From Bdellovibrionales bacterium (GTDB taxonomy: Bacteria; Bdellovibrionota; UBA1018), in the NCBI GenBank assembly GCA_947380295.1, contig CANCQK010000002.1, forward strand, positions 74,557 to 138,556: a stretch of 64,000 bases of DNA, written 5' to 3'. The number at the start of each line of letters is the position of its first letter. The first letter of the stretch is position 1. The notes under the pieces were generated by a model. It had not been told where the DNA came from and did not search any database. It saw only the letters and a program-made list of their open reading frames with translations. The position numbers and the translations under genes were made by a program. Shown piece by piece: positions 9,958 through 19,046 of the stretch.

Positions 9958-11889
9958 CTAGCGAATCGTTGGATAATATCCAGATCTTAGGTTCCAAATC
10001 ATACTGCTCCAACCGGCTCCATTGAACGTGCTCGGGGTGTGCATTTCAATAGTGGATCGACCGAGTGTGCTTGTTGGGATTGAGTTTGAACCCCATGTGT
10101 AGCTATAGGATAGGGCACTATTGACGGTTGAATCGAAGAAAACGTTAGGGTTTGTAGCTTTGGTGAACGTTCCTATTAGACCACCCACGGAGCTTGAGGC
10201 AGCTGGGGCCGTTACAAGTCCAGCAGAGTAGCAGTAGGATATTGAATTGCTATTGCCATTGTCAGTGGAACCACCAATTAATCCTCCTACTTGAGTGCCA
10301 TTTACAGCGGTCACATCTCCAGTCGCATAACTGTTGGTCACAGTGGAAGTGTTTATGTAACCGATCAGTCCCCCTAATGATGTCGTAGCGCTTGCTGTTG
10401 CATTGATCGTTGCACTCGAGTACGAGCGATCAAGACTAGAACCATTAATGTGGAGCCCAACTAAGCCTCCTGCGATTCCTGTAGTGCTAGTGACAGTCAC
10501 CGTACCTAAAGAGTGAGACTGTGTGATCGTTGCACCGCTAGGACGGCCAATCAATCCTCCAACTATGTTACTGGCAGAAACATTCCCAGAATAAGCAGCG
10601 CTTCCGATGCGTGAATAAAGTCCGGCTGATCCGATCAAGCCGCCGACAAAACTGCCCGCGGGAGCTATCACTGAGCTGTCTGTTGCGGAACTGTTGACAA
10701 CCTGGCCATAACTGCTCAGTGTCGGTCCATTCTGAATCAGCCCAATTAAAGTTCCGATCGAATTACCACTGTAGGATGCAGGGGTTCGGATATTAAAGTT
10801 GGAGAGCGTCACATTCTGGATGATTCCTGTTGCGAGTTGCGGGAATAACCCGATTGGGGATGCGCTTGAAATCGAGCTCGGAGAGTAATTCCAATTGGAA
10901 AGAACATTGTTTTGTCCATCGAAGTTGCCAGAAAATATCATGCTATATGAACCCAGCGGGTGTGAGTTTGTAACGGAGGATAGGTCAAGACTGCTTGCCA
11001 ACTGAAAATACGTCAGATCTGATTTATAATTATTCACATTGGCTAGTTGTGTTGTCGAGCAAATGATGTAGGGATCGTTCGAGGCTCCGCTTCCGCCCCC
11101 AAAGGGGGTCGTTGTGAGGTTGCATCCGCCCATCGAAGGAGTGACGCTCACTTCTACGGATGTGTTCGACGATCCTAAGGTGTTCACCGCTTGCACTTTA
11201 TAAAAGTAAGTTGTTCCGCTGGTCACGTTGGTGTCTGTGTAACTCGCTTGTGTTAGGCCTGAAACATAGGGAATTTCGTCCCCCGAGTTCGTCCCGCGCC
11301 AGATCGTATAGGTGATTTCATCCCCTGTCGAAACGGTCCAGACCAGTGATACAGTTGTGGAGATATTGCTGAGAGCGAATCCTGTCGGCGTCGACGGCCC
11401 AAGGCTTGGTGCAGGAGATGAGACCCTCAAATTGAAATCTTTTGTAAGGCTAGTGCCGCTGACTGAAGCCCGGATGCAATCCGAGGCTGTGCTGAAGTTG
11501 GGAGCAATGACCCGAGTTGATGCCGTTCCCATTGAATCCGTAGTGGTCGAGGGTGTGAGGATCATAAAGGGAGTGGAATTGGTCGTGCATTGCGAGAAAG
11601 TGATCGCCTGTTCTGGGACAGATAACGACCCGTAATTTGCTGAACCCAAGAGTTGAACCGAGACTGACGGGCAAAATGTGTTTCGTTGGCAATTCAGGAT
11701 TTGGTTGGAGGTAGCTACCAGCTGGAGGCCGAGGGTCGCATCGCTGCTGCTTCCCGAGCATGCGCTGAGTGATAAGATCGCTAGGATGGAAAATCGAGCC
11801 GAGGCTAGCCATCTCCATTTGGGAGATGGTCCCTGCCGCTGAAGTAGAGCTCCAGTGAGTTGATTCCAGAGTGTCCAGCATCCTGCCAT
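9958..11889 (-). CDS. Lipoprotein with fibronectin type III domain and GLUG repeats
   Basis: This is an exported surface protein of 643 residues. The N-terminus has a hydrophobic stretch ending LSLSACSGSSSD, a lipoprotein signal, though the n-region from this ATG is unusually long (about 33 residues), so the true start may be an internal alternative codon. Residues about 165-250 form a fibronectin type III domain ending TYFYKVQAVNTLG. Residues about 255-600 contain repeated units such as GGLIGYINTSTVTNSYATG, which match the GLUG motif of adhesin-like proteins. The C-terminus has the WNLRSGYYP ending common after GLUG arrays. It converges with lpdA. Adhesion is a guess from domain type. Confidence 0.8.
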   Translation of the reverse strand: MAGCWTLWNQLTGALLQRQGPSPKWRWLASARFSILAILSLSACSGSSSDATLGLQLVATSNQILNCQRNTFCPSVSVQLLGSANYGSLSVPEQAITFSQCTTNSTPFMILTPSTTTDSMGTASTRVIAPNFSTASDCIRASVSGTSLTKDFNLRVSSPAPSLGPSTPTGFALSNISTTVSLVWTVSTGDEITYTIWRGTNSGDEIPYVSGLTQASYTDTNVTSGTTYFYKVQAVNTLGSSNTSVEVSVTPSMGGCNLTTTPFGGGSGASNDPYIICSTTQLANVNNYKSDLTYFQLASSLDLSSVTNSHPLGSYSMIFSGNFDGQNNVLSNWNYSPSSISSASPIGLFPQLATGIIQNVTLSNFNIRTPASYSGNSIGTLIGLIQNGPTLSSYGQVVNSSATDSSVIAPAGSFVGGLIGSAGLYSRIGSAAYSGNVSASNIVGGLIGRPSGATITQSHSLGTVTVTSTTGIAGGLVGLHINGSSLDRSYSSATINATASATTSLGGLIGYINTSTVTNSYATGDVTAVNGTQVGGLIGGSTDNGNSNSISYCYSAGLVTAPAASSSVGGLIGTFTKATNPNVFFDSTVNSALSYSYTWGSNSIPTSTLGRSTIEMHTPSTFNGAGWSSMIWNLRSGYYPTIR

Positions 11890-12016
11890 ATCCTAATATT
11901 CTCAGGCACTTGCATTCTTGAGTCAATGTGTCAGACTTGACTGCTGGATTCGTTTCATAAGATGCTTCTCGCTCAGTATTTTTTGTAGATTTGTTTTGTG
12001 CTAAGAGAGTGAACTT

Positions 12017-12988
12017 ATGAAGTTTTTTAGACCCGCCGCGTTACCCTCACAAGATCAATCGTTTCAATGGACCTGGCTGAGTTTAGTTGGACCGGATGCC
12101 CGAGATTTTCTTCACCGCTTAAGCACTGTGCAGGTGAAGGCTTTAGGTGTGGGCGAGGGTGCCCCTGGGTGCTTTTTGACACCCCAGGGCAAACTGCGAG
12201 CTAGTTTTCAGCTTTGGCGCAGTGCCGCAGAGAGTTTTGATTTCGAATTTGATGCAGGCCGTGAGGGGAGTTGGAAAAAAGAGATTCTCAGCTTCATCGA
12301 TCAGTACACTTTTAGCGAAAGAATGTCGGTGGTTGAACCTGGTCCTGATTCTGGCTGCATTTGGCTTTTTCCTGAGGCCTCTGAGCTGGCTCAATTGGGA
12401 ATCGACGAGACTCGCGCGGGACATTTAGTTCAACTCGGAAACGACTTACGAGTTGGAGTGCAACGTAATTCAGAATTTGGTCGGATCTGGCTGACCCTCT
12501 GGGGGCCGATGGCTTCGGTTGATGCCTATCTAAAAGATCATTTTCCGACGGCATCAGAGCTCAAGGCGGAGGAAGTGAACCTCTGGCGGATTTTGCAGCT
12601 TCGTCCGCGAGTGGGATTTGAGTTAGTCGAGGGCGCGGCTCCCCTCGAAATCGGGATGCGTAATTTTATTGCAGATCAAAAGGGATGCTACCCTGGACAA
12701 GAAGTGATTGAGAAAATCATCTCCATCGGATCACCACCTCGCCGACTGGTTAGGATTGAAACTCAGGGGTCAGCACCTCAGGTGGGTGAACCGCTCCTGG
12801 CTCAAGAGGGACAGACCGAAATTGGGGTGGTTACGAGTGTTTCCTGTTCCCAAGAGAATCAGTTTCAAGTGCTTGCTCTAGTTAAAAAAATGTTCGCAAA
12901 AGAGGGCGAGAAATTTCGATTTTCTTCGTCGCCAGAGAAAACAGCCTTGATCGTTCAAATAGCTTCTTATGAGTCGAGTCATCTGTGA
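12017..12988 (+). CDS. ygfZ: YgfZ/GcvT-like folate-binding protein, iron-sulfur cluster repair
   Basis: YgfZ proteins bind tetrahydrofolate and support Fe-S enzymes such as MiaB. The diagnostic motif K222-G223-C224-Y-P-G-Q-E is intact, including the essential cysteine. The GcvT-like fold is visible from WLSLVGPDARDFLHRLSTV through FLTPQGKLRASFQLW, and the 323-residue length is normal. The 3' part of the gene (12915-12944) is one copy of a 30-bp direct repeat whose other copy lies at 15886-15915. The gene stands alone on the plus strand and converges with the purine-enzyme pair. Confidence 0.9.
   Translation: MKFFRPAALPSQDQSFQWTWLSLVGPDARDFLHRLSTVQVKALGVGEGAPGCFLTPQGKLRASFQLWRSAAESFDFEFDAGREGSWKKEILSFIDQYTFSERMSVVEPGPDSGCIWLFPEASELAQLGIDETRAGHLVQLGNDLRVGVQRNSEFGRIWLTLWGPMASVDAYLKDHFPTASELKAEEVNLWRILQLRPRVGFELVEGAAPLEIGMRNFIADQKGCYPGQEVIEKIISIGSPPRRLVRIETQGSAPQVGEPLLAQEGQTEIGVVTSVSCSQENQFQVLALVKKMFAKEGEKFRFSSSPEKTALIVQIASYESSHL
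12915..12944. repeat. 30-bp direct repeat, copy 1 (inside the ygfZ 3' end)
   Basis: This 30-bp stretch, beginning TTCGATTTTCTTCGTCG, matches 15886-15915 at 29 of 30 positions (one C/T difference). The two copies bracket the minus-strand cassette of two exported purine-type enzymes. Homology stops sharply on both sides. Confidence 0.85.
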
Positions 12989-13106
12989 ACGATTTGTCCA
13001 TCCCAAAGAGCGGCTAGAAACTCTGCGGCAGGCCAGATTTCGATTCCGATTCGAATTCTTTTTTGCGTTTCAAGACTGACTACTCGGCTGCATCAAGCGA
13101 TTGGTT

Positions 13107-14513
13107 TTATCTTTCTTGTTCGCCGATCGAGTCTCGAATTTCTTGAGCAACGCTTAAGATTTGGAGTTTGGGGTGAATGATTGCCGGAGGCACTGTATCC
13201 GTAGCTATGAGTCTTTCGATCATTGGACAATTCAGGGCTTTTTCTCCCGGACCTGCAAGATGAGTCACAACAGCAAAAATACTTCGAGCCCCGTATCCCT
13301 GAATCACTTCGGCGACATGGGCAAGAGTGCCTCCTGTTGCAGTCTCATCATCAATAATGACGACTTTTTTACCACGAATTTCCTCCAAACCCGTGCCTCC
13401 TAATATTTTTTCGCCCTCAGCGTTTCGCTGTTTGTTCATCACCGCAAGGCCTACTTGTCTTCCCTCGCCGTAAGCGTGACTCAATTCTTGTTGGTATTTA
13501 GTCGCATCCTTTTGAAATCCTGCATCAGGGGACACAATGCACTCAATATTTTGTGACTTGAGGTATTCGACAATCGTACGACGAGCTGCCACCTCATTCG
13601 AATGAATTCTGAAAAACCCGAGAGATTGGGGAGCGTGAGCCCTGACTACGGTGATGCCTTGTGTCCCTACTCCCTCAATCAAGTCCGCGGCTAGACTCCC
13701 CTGGGTGGCTACACCCAAGTCAAACTCGGGCTTATCCGATCGCGCATAGGGAAGGTAAGGAGTGATCAGATGAACTACTGCTCTATGTTTGGTTAGCCAT
13801 CGGATATGACCCAGGGCTAGGAAAAAGTTTTGATCTACGGGAGTCATCGTTGCAGCGAACCAATAGATTTTTCTGCCTCGGACCCAATCCGGGCAACGCT
13901 TGAGCTCTTCAAAACTGAAGACTGCCTTGCCTAAAAGCGCTGCTACCTGATGGGAGATCGAAGTCGGCTGAGAGGCCCCAATCGAATAGTCGCTGTGCTC
14001 TACCCAATTGCGATAGCGGGGAAAATCAGGCAGCAAGGGGGTAGCTATACCCCCTTCCATGACAGCATCCACTCCTACTAATGCTAAAAGCTGAGACAGA
14101 TCGAGTTCTGAGCCGCCTCGACCGGAGAGCACCACTTGATGGACCCATTGATTAACGTCCACCCAGACTCTCCGTGAGCCAAAGATTTTTGCAGCTCGGA
14201 TTTTCAGGAGCGCTTCCATCAGCTGATCATGATCGAGACGATCAGGCAGAGCGATTACCACGTCTCGATTAACCACCCGCACTCCATCGGTATTCACGTC
14301 AGAGTTATAGAGCTCCACATAGGTGTTGTCATTTTCAAACTTCTTGGTCCGATCTTTGAGGATCACAATTGAGTGGCCTTGGCCTTCCAGACGAGACTTG
14401 AGCCTGGCTAATTCGCCCGAATCTGACTTAAGCCCAATCACGACAAAGGTCTGAGCAAATCCAGGACATGTAGCAAGAAGAAAGGCTAGGAAGATTAAAA
14501 TTAATTTTCTCAT
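13107..14513 (-). CDS. Exported ribose-phosphate pyrophosphokinase-like protein
   Basis: This 468-residue protein resembles PRPP synthetase but begins with an apparent Sec signal peptide (MRKLILIFLAFLLATCPGFA, cleavage after A20). Residues about 185-465 align with the whole PRPP synthetase fold: TPVDQNFFLALGHIRWL, ITPYLPYARSDKPE, RAHAPQSLGFF (H293), VSPDAGFQKD (D330), the flexible-loop K361 and R363, and the PRPP-binding loop VIIDDETATGGT (387-396). Residues 22-160 look like a second, decayed N-domain (KKFENDNTYVEL, then VRVVNRDVVIALP). The gene is 28 bases downstream of the NTPase-APRT fusion, so they form an operon. The enzyme needs ATP and ribose 5-phosphate, unusual outside the cytoplasm; activity is unproven. 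Confidence 0.75.
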   Translation of the reverse strand: MRKLILIFLAFLLATCPGFAQTFVVIGLKSDSGELARLKSRLEGQGHSIVILKDRTKKFENDNTYVELYNSDVNTDGVRVVNRDVVIALPDRLDHDQLMEALLKIRAAKIFGSRRVWVDVNQWVHQVVLSGRGGSELDLSQLLALVGVDAVMEGGIATPLLPDFPRYRNWVEHSDYSIGASQPTSISHQVAALLGKAVFSFEELKRCPDWVRGRKIYWFAATMTPVDQNFFLALGHIRWLTKHRAVVHLITPYLPYARSDKPEFDLGVATQGSLAADLIEGVGTQGITVVRAHAPQSLGFFRIHSNEVAARRTIVEYLKSQNIECIVSPDAGFQKDATKYQQELSHAYGEGRQVGLAVMNKQRNAEGEKILGGTGLEEIRGKKVVIIDDETATGGTLAHVAEVIQGYGARSIFAVVTHLAGPGEKALNCPMIERLIATDTVPPAIIHPKLQILSVAQEIRDSIGEQER

Positions 14514-14541
14514 AAAAATTTCCTCGGCTTTTCAGCTTGAG

Positions 14542-15672
14542 TTAATAGCGCAGGATCGAGAAAAATGGGCCCTTCAACTGCTCGGCTCCCTTGAGTTCAA
14601 CCAGTTCGATCAAACAGGCTGAACAAGCATCTCGTGCTCCGGCTTTCAGAAATAGATTTTCTGCAGCCCTCAGAGTGCCACCCGTAGCCAGTAAGTCGTC
14701 TACGAGAAGGACCGTTTTACCTTCGATGTGATGAGCTGCAATTTCGATGGTAGAGCTACTGTATTCCGTATCGTAGTTTTCAGAATGAGTCGGGCGCGGG
14801 AGCTTTCCTTGCTTTCTGACCATGACAAAGGGCAGTTTCAGTCGATCTGCTAAAAGGCTTCCAAAAATAAATCCTCTGGCATCCAGACCTGCAATTAGGT
14901 CAATTTCTTTTCTCGCGAACTCGTTTTCGAAAAGGTCGATGACAGCATCTCGGAGCTCATGCTGAGCTAGAAGGGGAGAGATATCGAGGAAGCTGATCCC
15001 AGGTTTTGGAAAGTTCTCCACCCTTTCAATTGCAGTTTTAAGAGTCGCTCGAACTAAAGCTTCACTCAGAAGCTTCTTTCGGGGAATTCCTCCAAATTCA
15101 GGTAATCCCTGCCAATCATCTGCTGAGATCGCTCCTCCTTCTTGCTCGGAAATGAGCTGGCCCACGGTTGTGGCGAAACCCGATTCAGATCGATCTGTAA
15201 ATGAGGTTCGTCGCTGAGCCTCAATCGCAAATTCGGAACTGAAAAAAACTTTTCGGGAAAGCTCTTCCACCGGCGGTTCATCTTTTTTTTGAACCAAGAT
15301 GACTGCCTGGTCATACCAGGGGGCACCTTCGGTTCCTTCGGGAGAAATGAAATTTTCGATAGAAACCCAGTAATCGGGAGTCCTGTCGCCGAGTTGGATT
15401 AATACGATAGCGCGCGCGTTTCGAAGTCGATTTTGGGCTCCCACTTGACCCCATTTGAGTCCTACGGGTTGTTCAGCAATTTCTGAAGGGGGATTAGCTC
15501 CAACCAAGTCCACGTCTCGATCAGGAAAGAGTCGATGGAACGCTTGTGCCACGGCTTTGATTTTTACTGGGCTCTGTGAGCAGACCGCAACTTGGAGCGG
15601 AGGTTCAGCCCACCCCAGCTGAGACCAAAAACCGAGGACCAGAATACTTACCAGCATCCACTGACTAGCCAC
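14542..15672 (-). CDS. Exported fusion: YjjX-type NTPase domain plus adenine phosphoribosyltransferase
   Basis: This 376-residue protein has three parts. Residues 1-22 form a signal peptide (hydrophobic core, then QLGWA before EPP). Residues about 25-195 resemble inosine/xanthosine triphosphatase YjjX (DUF84): CSQSPVKIKAVAQAF, GQVGAQNRLRNA and DYWVSIENFI. Residues about 213-376 are a full adenine phosphoribosyltransferase: NFPKPGISFLDISPLL, GLDARGFIFGSLLA, VRKQGKLP, and the PRPP loop VLLVDDLLATGGT (321-333). The adjacent downstream gene encodes an exported PRPP-synthetase-like protein that could in principle supply PRPP. I know of no standard pathway that puts these enzymes in the periplasm. 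Domain calls are firm; the joint role is inference. Confidence 0.8.
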   Translation of the reverse strand: MASQWMLVSILVLGFWSQLGWAEPPLQVAVCSQSPVKIKAVAQAFHRLFPDRDVDLVGANPPSEIAEQPVGLKWGQVGAQNRLRNARAIVLIQLGDRTPDYWVSIENFISPEGTEGAPWYDQAVILVQKKDEPPVEELSRKVFFSSEFAIEAQRRTSFTDRSESGFATTVGQLISEQEGGAISADDWQGLPEFGGIPRKKLLSEALVRATLKTAIERVENFPKPGISFLDISPLLAQHELRDAVIDLFENEFARKEIDLIAGLDARGFIFGSLLADRLKLPFVMVRKQGKLPRPTHSENYDTEYSSSTIEIAAHHIEGKTVLLVDDLLATGGTLRAAENLFLKAGARDACSACLIELVELKGAEQLKGPFFSILRY

Positions 15673-15885
15673 TAGGGACTCCTCTCGTTAGGGGAACGTC
15701 CACTAGAGACCAGAACTACTGCTAAAAATCAAGTTTGTTCAGAATGCATGGGGAATGAGAGCCGGATTGATTCAGAATCACAGCTCGGAGGAAGTTAAGT
15801 CGTAAATATGTCAACTAAAATAGTTTTAACATTCAAGCCAGGGAATCCAGATTCGTTTGCTTGTCATTTAGATAGACGACTTTCA

Positions 15886-15915
15886 TTCGATTTTCTTCGT
15901 CGTCAGAGAAAACAG
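15886..15915. repeat. 30-bp direct repeat, copy 2 (upstream of the metallopeptidase gene)
   Basis: This copy differs from 12915-12944 at one position only. It lies in the 267-base intergenic region between the NTPase-APRT gene start and the plus-strand metallopeptidase gene. The rest of that region (15673-15885) shows no other feature I can support. Confidence 0.85.
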
Positions 15916-15939
15916 GAGTTACTATATTAATATTTTATT

Positions 15940-18900
15940 ATGGACCACAAACGGAAAAAAAAGCCCAAAAAATTAAAGAAATTCCTCCTTGGGTGTGCGT
16001 TGCTAGGGACGCTCGGGACGGGTCAGGTTCACGCGAGCGGGATTTTAGTGAGCAATCCATTTGGAAATACAGATCTCAACGGAATTTCTCCATTTCATCA
16101 TTGGAAAACTCTAGAAACAGAACACTTTCGAATCTCTTTCCCCGAAGAGTTTTCGGTGGTCGCTCAAAGAGTTGCAAATCTCTACGAAGAAGCTCATTCC
16201 AACTACGTTCCCCTTTTTCGTTGGAACACACTCCAAAAAACTTTGGTGGTCCTCCTCGACAACCGCGACACAGCGAACGGACTGACAAGTCCGGTGGGCC
16301 GATACGGAATGGTCCTTTGGTTGACTCCGCCGGACAGTGCGGACTCGATTACATTTTATGACGAGTGGTTGAGAATATTAGTTTTTCACGAATACGCTCA
16401 CTTTATGAATATGGATACGACGAATGGGCTTTATCGAGTCGCTCGCTCGGTCCTTTTAGATTTGCCACTGCCGAATGCTTTGTGGGCACCTTGGATGCTC
16501 GAGGGTCTTGCCGTGTATCTCGAGACTCAATTCACTCAGGCGGGCCGTGGGCGAAGTAGTGATTACGACATGCTACTTCGCTCAGCTGTGGCTGAAAATG
16601 TTTTAAATACACGGTCATTCATGACCCTTGATTTGGTCAATGGTAATAACCCTTACTTTCCCGTGGGGGATACTCGCTATCAGTTTGGATATCAGTTGAT
16701 GAACCAAGTTTCTAAGCAGAGTCGATTGAATGGCAAGAGTTTTGGTAAGGACGCTCTTGGACTTCTCTCATCCCAGTCTGCTTCTGATCTGCCTTTTTTT
16801 ATCAATGACACCTTGTTTAAGGTAGTCAAAAAAGATTGGTATACCATCTGGGATGAGTGGGTCGATCAAACGCGGAAACGAACTGAGAAAGATATTAAAA
16901 AAATTAAGTCCCAACCCCTTACGCCGGTTCGCGTTCTCACGGAGCAAACCAGGTCAAAGTCGAATCAAGTCGGGGGTATTGCAGCTTCGCCCGACGGTAG
17001 GTGGCTAGCCTATACTCAGGTTTCGGCTGACCAAAGGTCTGGTCTCTATTTGCGGGATTTGAAGGATCAGCGGGTCCGCCGTTTGAGCGACAAACTTTAT
17101 GGCTTAGGGATGAGTTTTACGCCTGACTCAAAAACGCTGATTTACAGCGAGTATAACGAATTGGATCAGTTTTCTGGGGTCAGCGATCTCAAGGCTTATG
17201 ATTTGATTCATGACCGTGATTACATGCTTTCTGAGAGGCTGAGAGCTAAAGATCCGGACGTCTCGCCTGATGGAAAATGGGTGACATTCACTAAAACTGA
17301 CCTTTCTCGGGTCGGCTTGGCTCGTGCACCGCTCAACCCGGATCAGTACGGCGTGTTTCGCCTGGGACCAGTTGAAGTCCTGTCTATGCCGAAGCTTTAC
17401 GAGCGTGTTGCTACGCCTAAATTCTCTCGAGAAGGTCACAAAATTTACTACACGCTTCATCCGAATGAGAAATTCCAAGAGGACTTGATGGAGTTCGATC
17501 TGGATACTCGCATCGAGCGGACACTTGTGGCAGATGGGAATTTTAATCGCTTTCCTGCGGTCGACTCGAATGGACAACTTCATTTTGTTTCAAATGCAAC
17601 CGGTGTGGATAATTTGTACAGGTACCTGGGCCATGGTCAAGCCCCGAGGTTGATGACGAATGTAGTGAGTGGAGTCAGATTACCTGCCTTTCCTGCGAGT
17701 GAACCATTCAATCAAAAAGTTTACTTGAGCTATTTTTCCTCATCAGGGTGGGACCTTGCAGAGGCCAGTTTAGAGCGGAATCCAGCTCAGAAGCAGCTCA
17801 AAACGGATTTAGCTAAAATCGCTCCTCCTCCTGCTCCTGCTCTATCTGAGGATTCACTCCACAAGACACCAAACCAAAACTACCCAATTCAAGACTATTC
17901 AGTTTTTCCGAGCTTATGGCCTCGTGGGATCATTCCAGTGGGTGCCGTGGATAGTCGAGGAATTGATATTGGTGCTCAAACTATGGGTTTTGATGCTTTG
18001 AATTTGCATCGTTATATTTTGGGTGCAAGTTATACGACTCAAATTCAGTCGGCAAACGCCTTTGGACTTTATTCTAATCGAACCTTAGGGTCTGATTTCT
18101 CAATTTCAGGAAGTTATTTAACAACTATTACAGATACCAATCAAACCACTACTGATTTTACTCAGGTGCTCTCCGCGGCGTTCAGTTGGGCTTACCCCAT
18201 CGTTCGGACCTATTCCGTGTGGACGCCATCGTTGAGTGTGACCAGTCAACGAGCCTACGCCCATCGAAAGGTAGATCACTCGCCAGTTCAGTTTTTGGGC
18301 GAGACGCCTTTCATTTCGAGCGCCGATTTTAATTTGTCGTTTTCGAATCAAGAAACCTCAAACTTGGCTGTATTTCCTGAGGGAGGGCGATCCGCTCACC
18401 TTGGGGTCCGAAGTTACTTTTTGCCAGAGACCGTCGTTTGGAAGGCATTTTTCCAAGAGAAAGAGTTTTTGCGCTTAGGCCAACACACCATTCTATCTCC
18501 ATCGATTGCGGGCGAGTGGGTTTCAGAAATAGGTCAGAGCTACCCGATGTCCGGGGCTTTGCTACGGGGGCGAGGGTCCTCTAGTCTGACCAATACCGTC
18601 TTGGGGGATAGCTTAGATTGGCTCGGGATTCGAGGCTATCCAAATCGTCTTTTAGGTGGAGGTGGAGTCATTCGACCTTCTTTAGATTTTAGGATGCCGA
18701 TCTCTCGAATTTTTGGGGGATTGGGTACTTATCGCTTCTTTTTTAATAATCTCTACGCGCTGGCCTTTGCTGAGACGTCGATCTGGCGGTCATCTCAAGG
18801 TCAGATTGCCTACCTTCCTGCTGTCGGGGCGGGGATTCGATTGTCCTCTGATATTTTCTATATTCCAGTAACCTGGGGCGTCGAGTACCACTATGGGTTG

Positions 18901-18966
18901 AACGCCGAGGCAGGCGGCCGCCAGGATCTATTTCTGAACATCATGGTCACCGGATTTAGTTTTTAA
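15940..18966 (+). CDS. Outer-membrane metallopeptidase with TolB-like propeller and C-terminal beta-barrel
   Basis: This 1008-residue exported protein starts with a very Lys-rich n-region and a signal peptide ending VHASG. Residues about 55-330 look like a gluzincin-type peptidase: zinc motif H150-E-Y-A-H154 and a downstream W-M-L-E188-G-L-A-V-Y segment giving the third ligand. Residues about 330-640 have TolB/WD40-like blades (GGIAASPDGRWLAYTQ, MSFTPDSKTLIYS, DPDVSPDGKWVTFTK, TPKFSREGHKIYYT). Residues about 690-1008 are rich in alternating aromatic beta-strands and end in Phe (VTGFSF), typical of an outer-membrane barrel. It is probably a surface or periplasm-facing protease. The start codon lacks a close ribosome site. 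Confidence 0.8.
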   Translation: MDHKRKKKPKKLKKFLLGCALLGTLGTGQVHASGILVSNPFGNTDLNGISPFHHWKTLETEHFRISFPEEFSVVAQRVANLYEEAHSNYVPLFRWNTLQKTLVVLLDNRDTANGLTSPVGRYGMVLWLTPPDSADSITFYDEWLRILVFHEYAHFMNMDTTNGLYRVARSVLLDLPLPNALWAPWMLEGLAVYLETQFTQAGRGRSSDYDMLLRSAVAENVLNTRSFMTLDLVNGNNPYFPVGDTRYQFGYQLMNQVSKQSRLNGKSFGKDALGLLSSQSASDLPFFINDTLFKVVKKDWYTIWDEWVDQTRKRTEKDIKKIKSQPLTPVRVLTEQTRSKSNQVGGIAASPDGRWLAYTQVSADQRSGLYLRDLKDQRVRRLSDKLYGLGMSFTPDSKTLIYSEYNELDQFSGVSDLKAYDLIHDRDYMLSERLRAKDPDVSPDGKWVTFTKTDLSRVGLARAPLNPDQYGVFRLGPVEVLSMPKLYERVATPKFSREGHKIYYTLHPNEKFQEDLMEFDLDTRIERTLVADGNFNRFPAVDSNGQLHFVSNATGVDNLYRYLGHGQAPRLMTNVVSGVRLPAFPASEPFNQKVYLSYFSSSGWDLAEASLERNPAQKQLKTDLAKIAPPPAPALSEDSLHKTPNQNYPIQDYSVFPSLWPRGIIPVGAVDSRGIDIGAQTMGFDALNLHRYILGASYTTQIQSANAFGLYSNRTLGSDFSISGSYLTTITDTNQTTTDFTQVLSAAFSWAYPIVRTYSVWTPSLSVTSQRAYAHRKVDHSPVQFLGETPFISSADFNLSFSNQETSNLAVFPEGGRSAHLGVRSYFLPETVVWKAFFQEKEFLRLGQHTILSPSIAGEWVSEIGQSYPMSGALLRGRGSSSLTNTVLGDSLDWLGIRGYPNRLLGGGGVIRPSLDFRMPISRIFGGLGTYRFFFNNLYALAFAETSIWRSSQGQIAYLPAVGAGIRLSSDIFYIPVTWGVEYHYGLNAEAGGRQDLFLNIMVTGFSF

Positions 18967-19046
18967 TAGAGGCTGTCTGGAGCTGCGCAAAAGAACGAAG
19001 TTGACTCTTTAGGTATTTACTGATTGTCTCTCCGGACGAGAAAATT

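Noticed and set aside
11450..11926. A 158-codon minus-strand frame overlapping the GLUG lipoprotein N-terminus
   Set aside because: It is a shifted frame of the real gene, with no domain and no signal.
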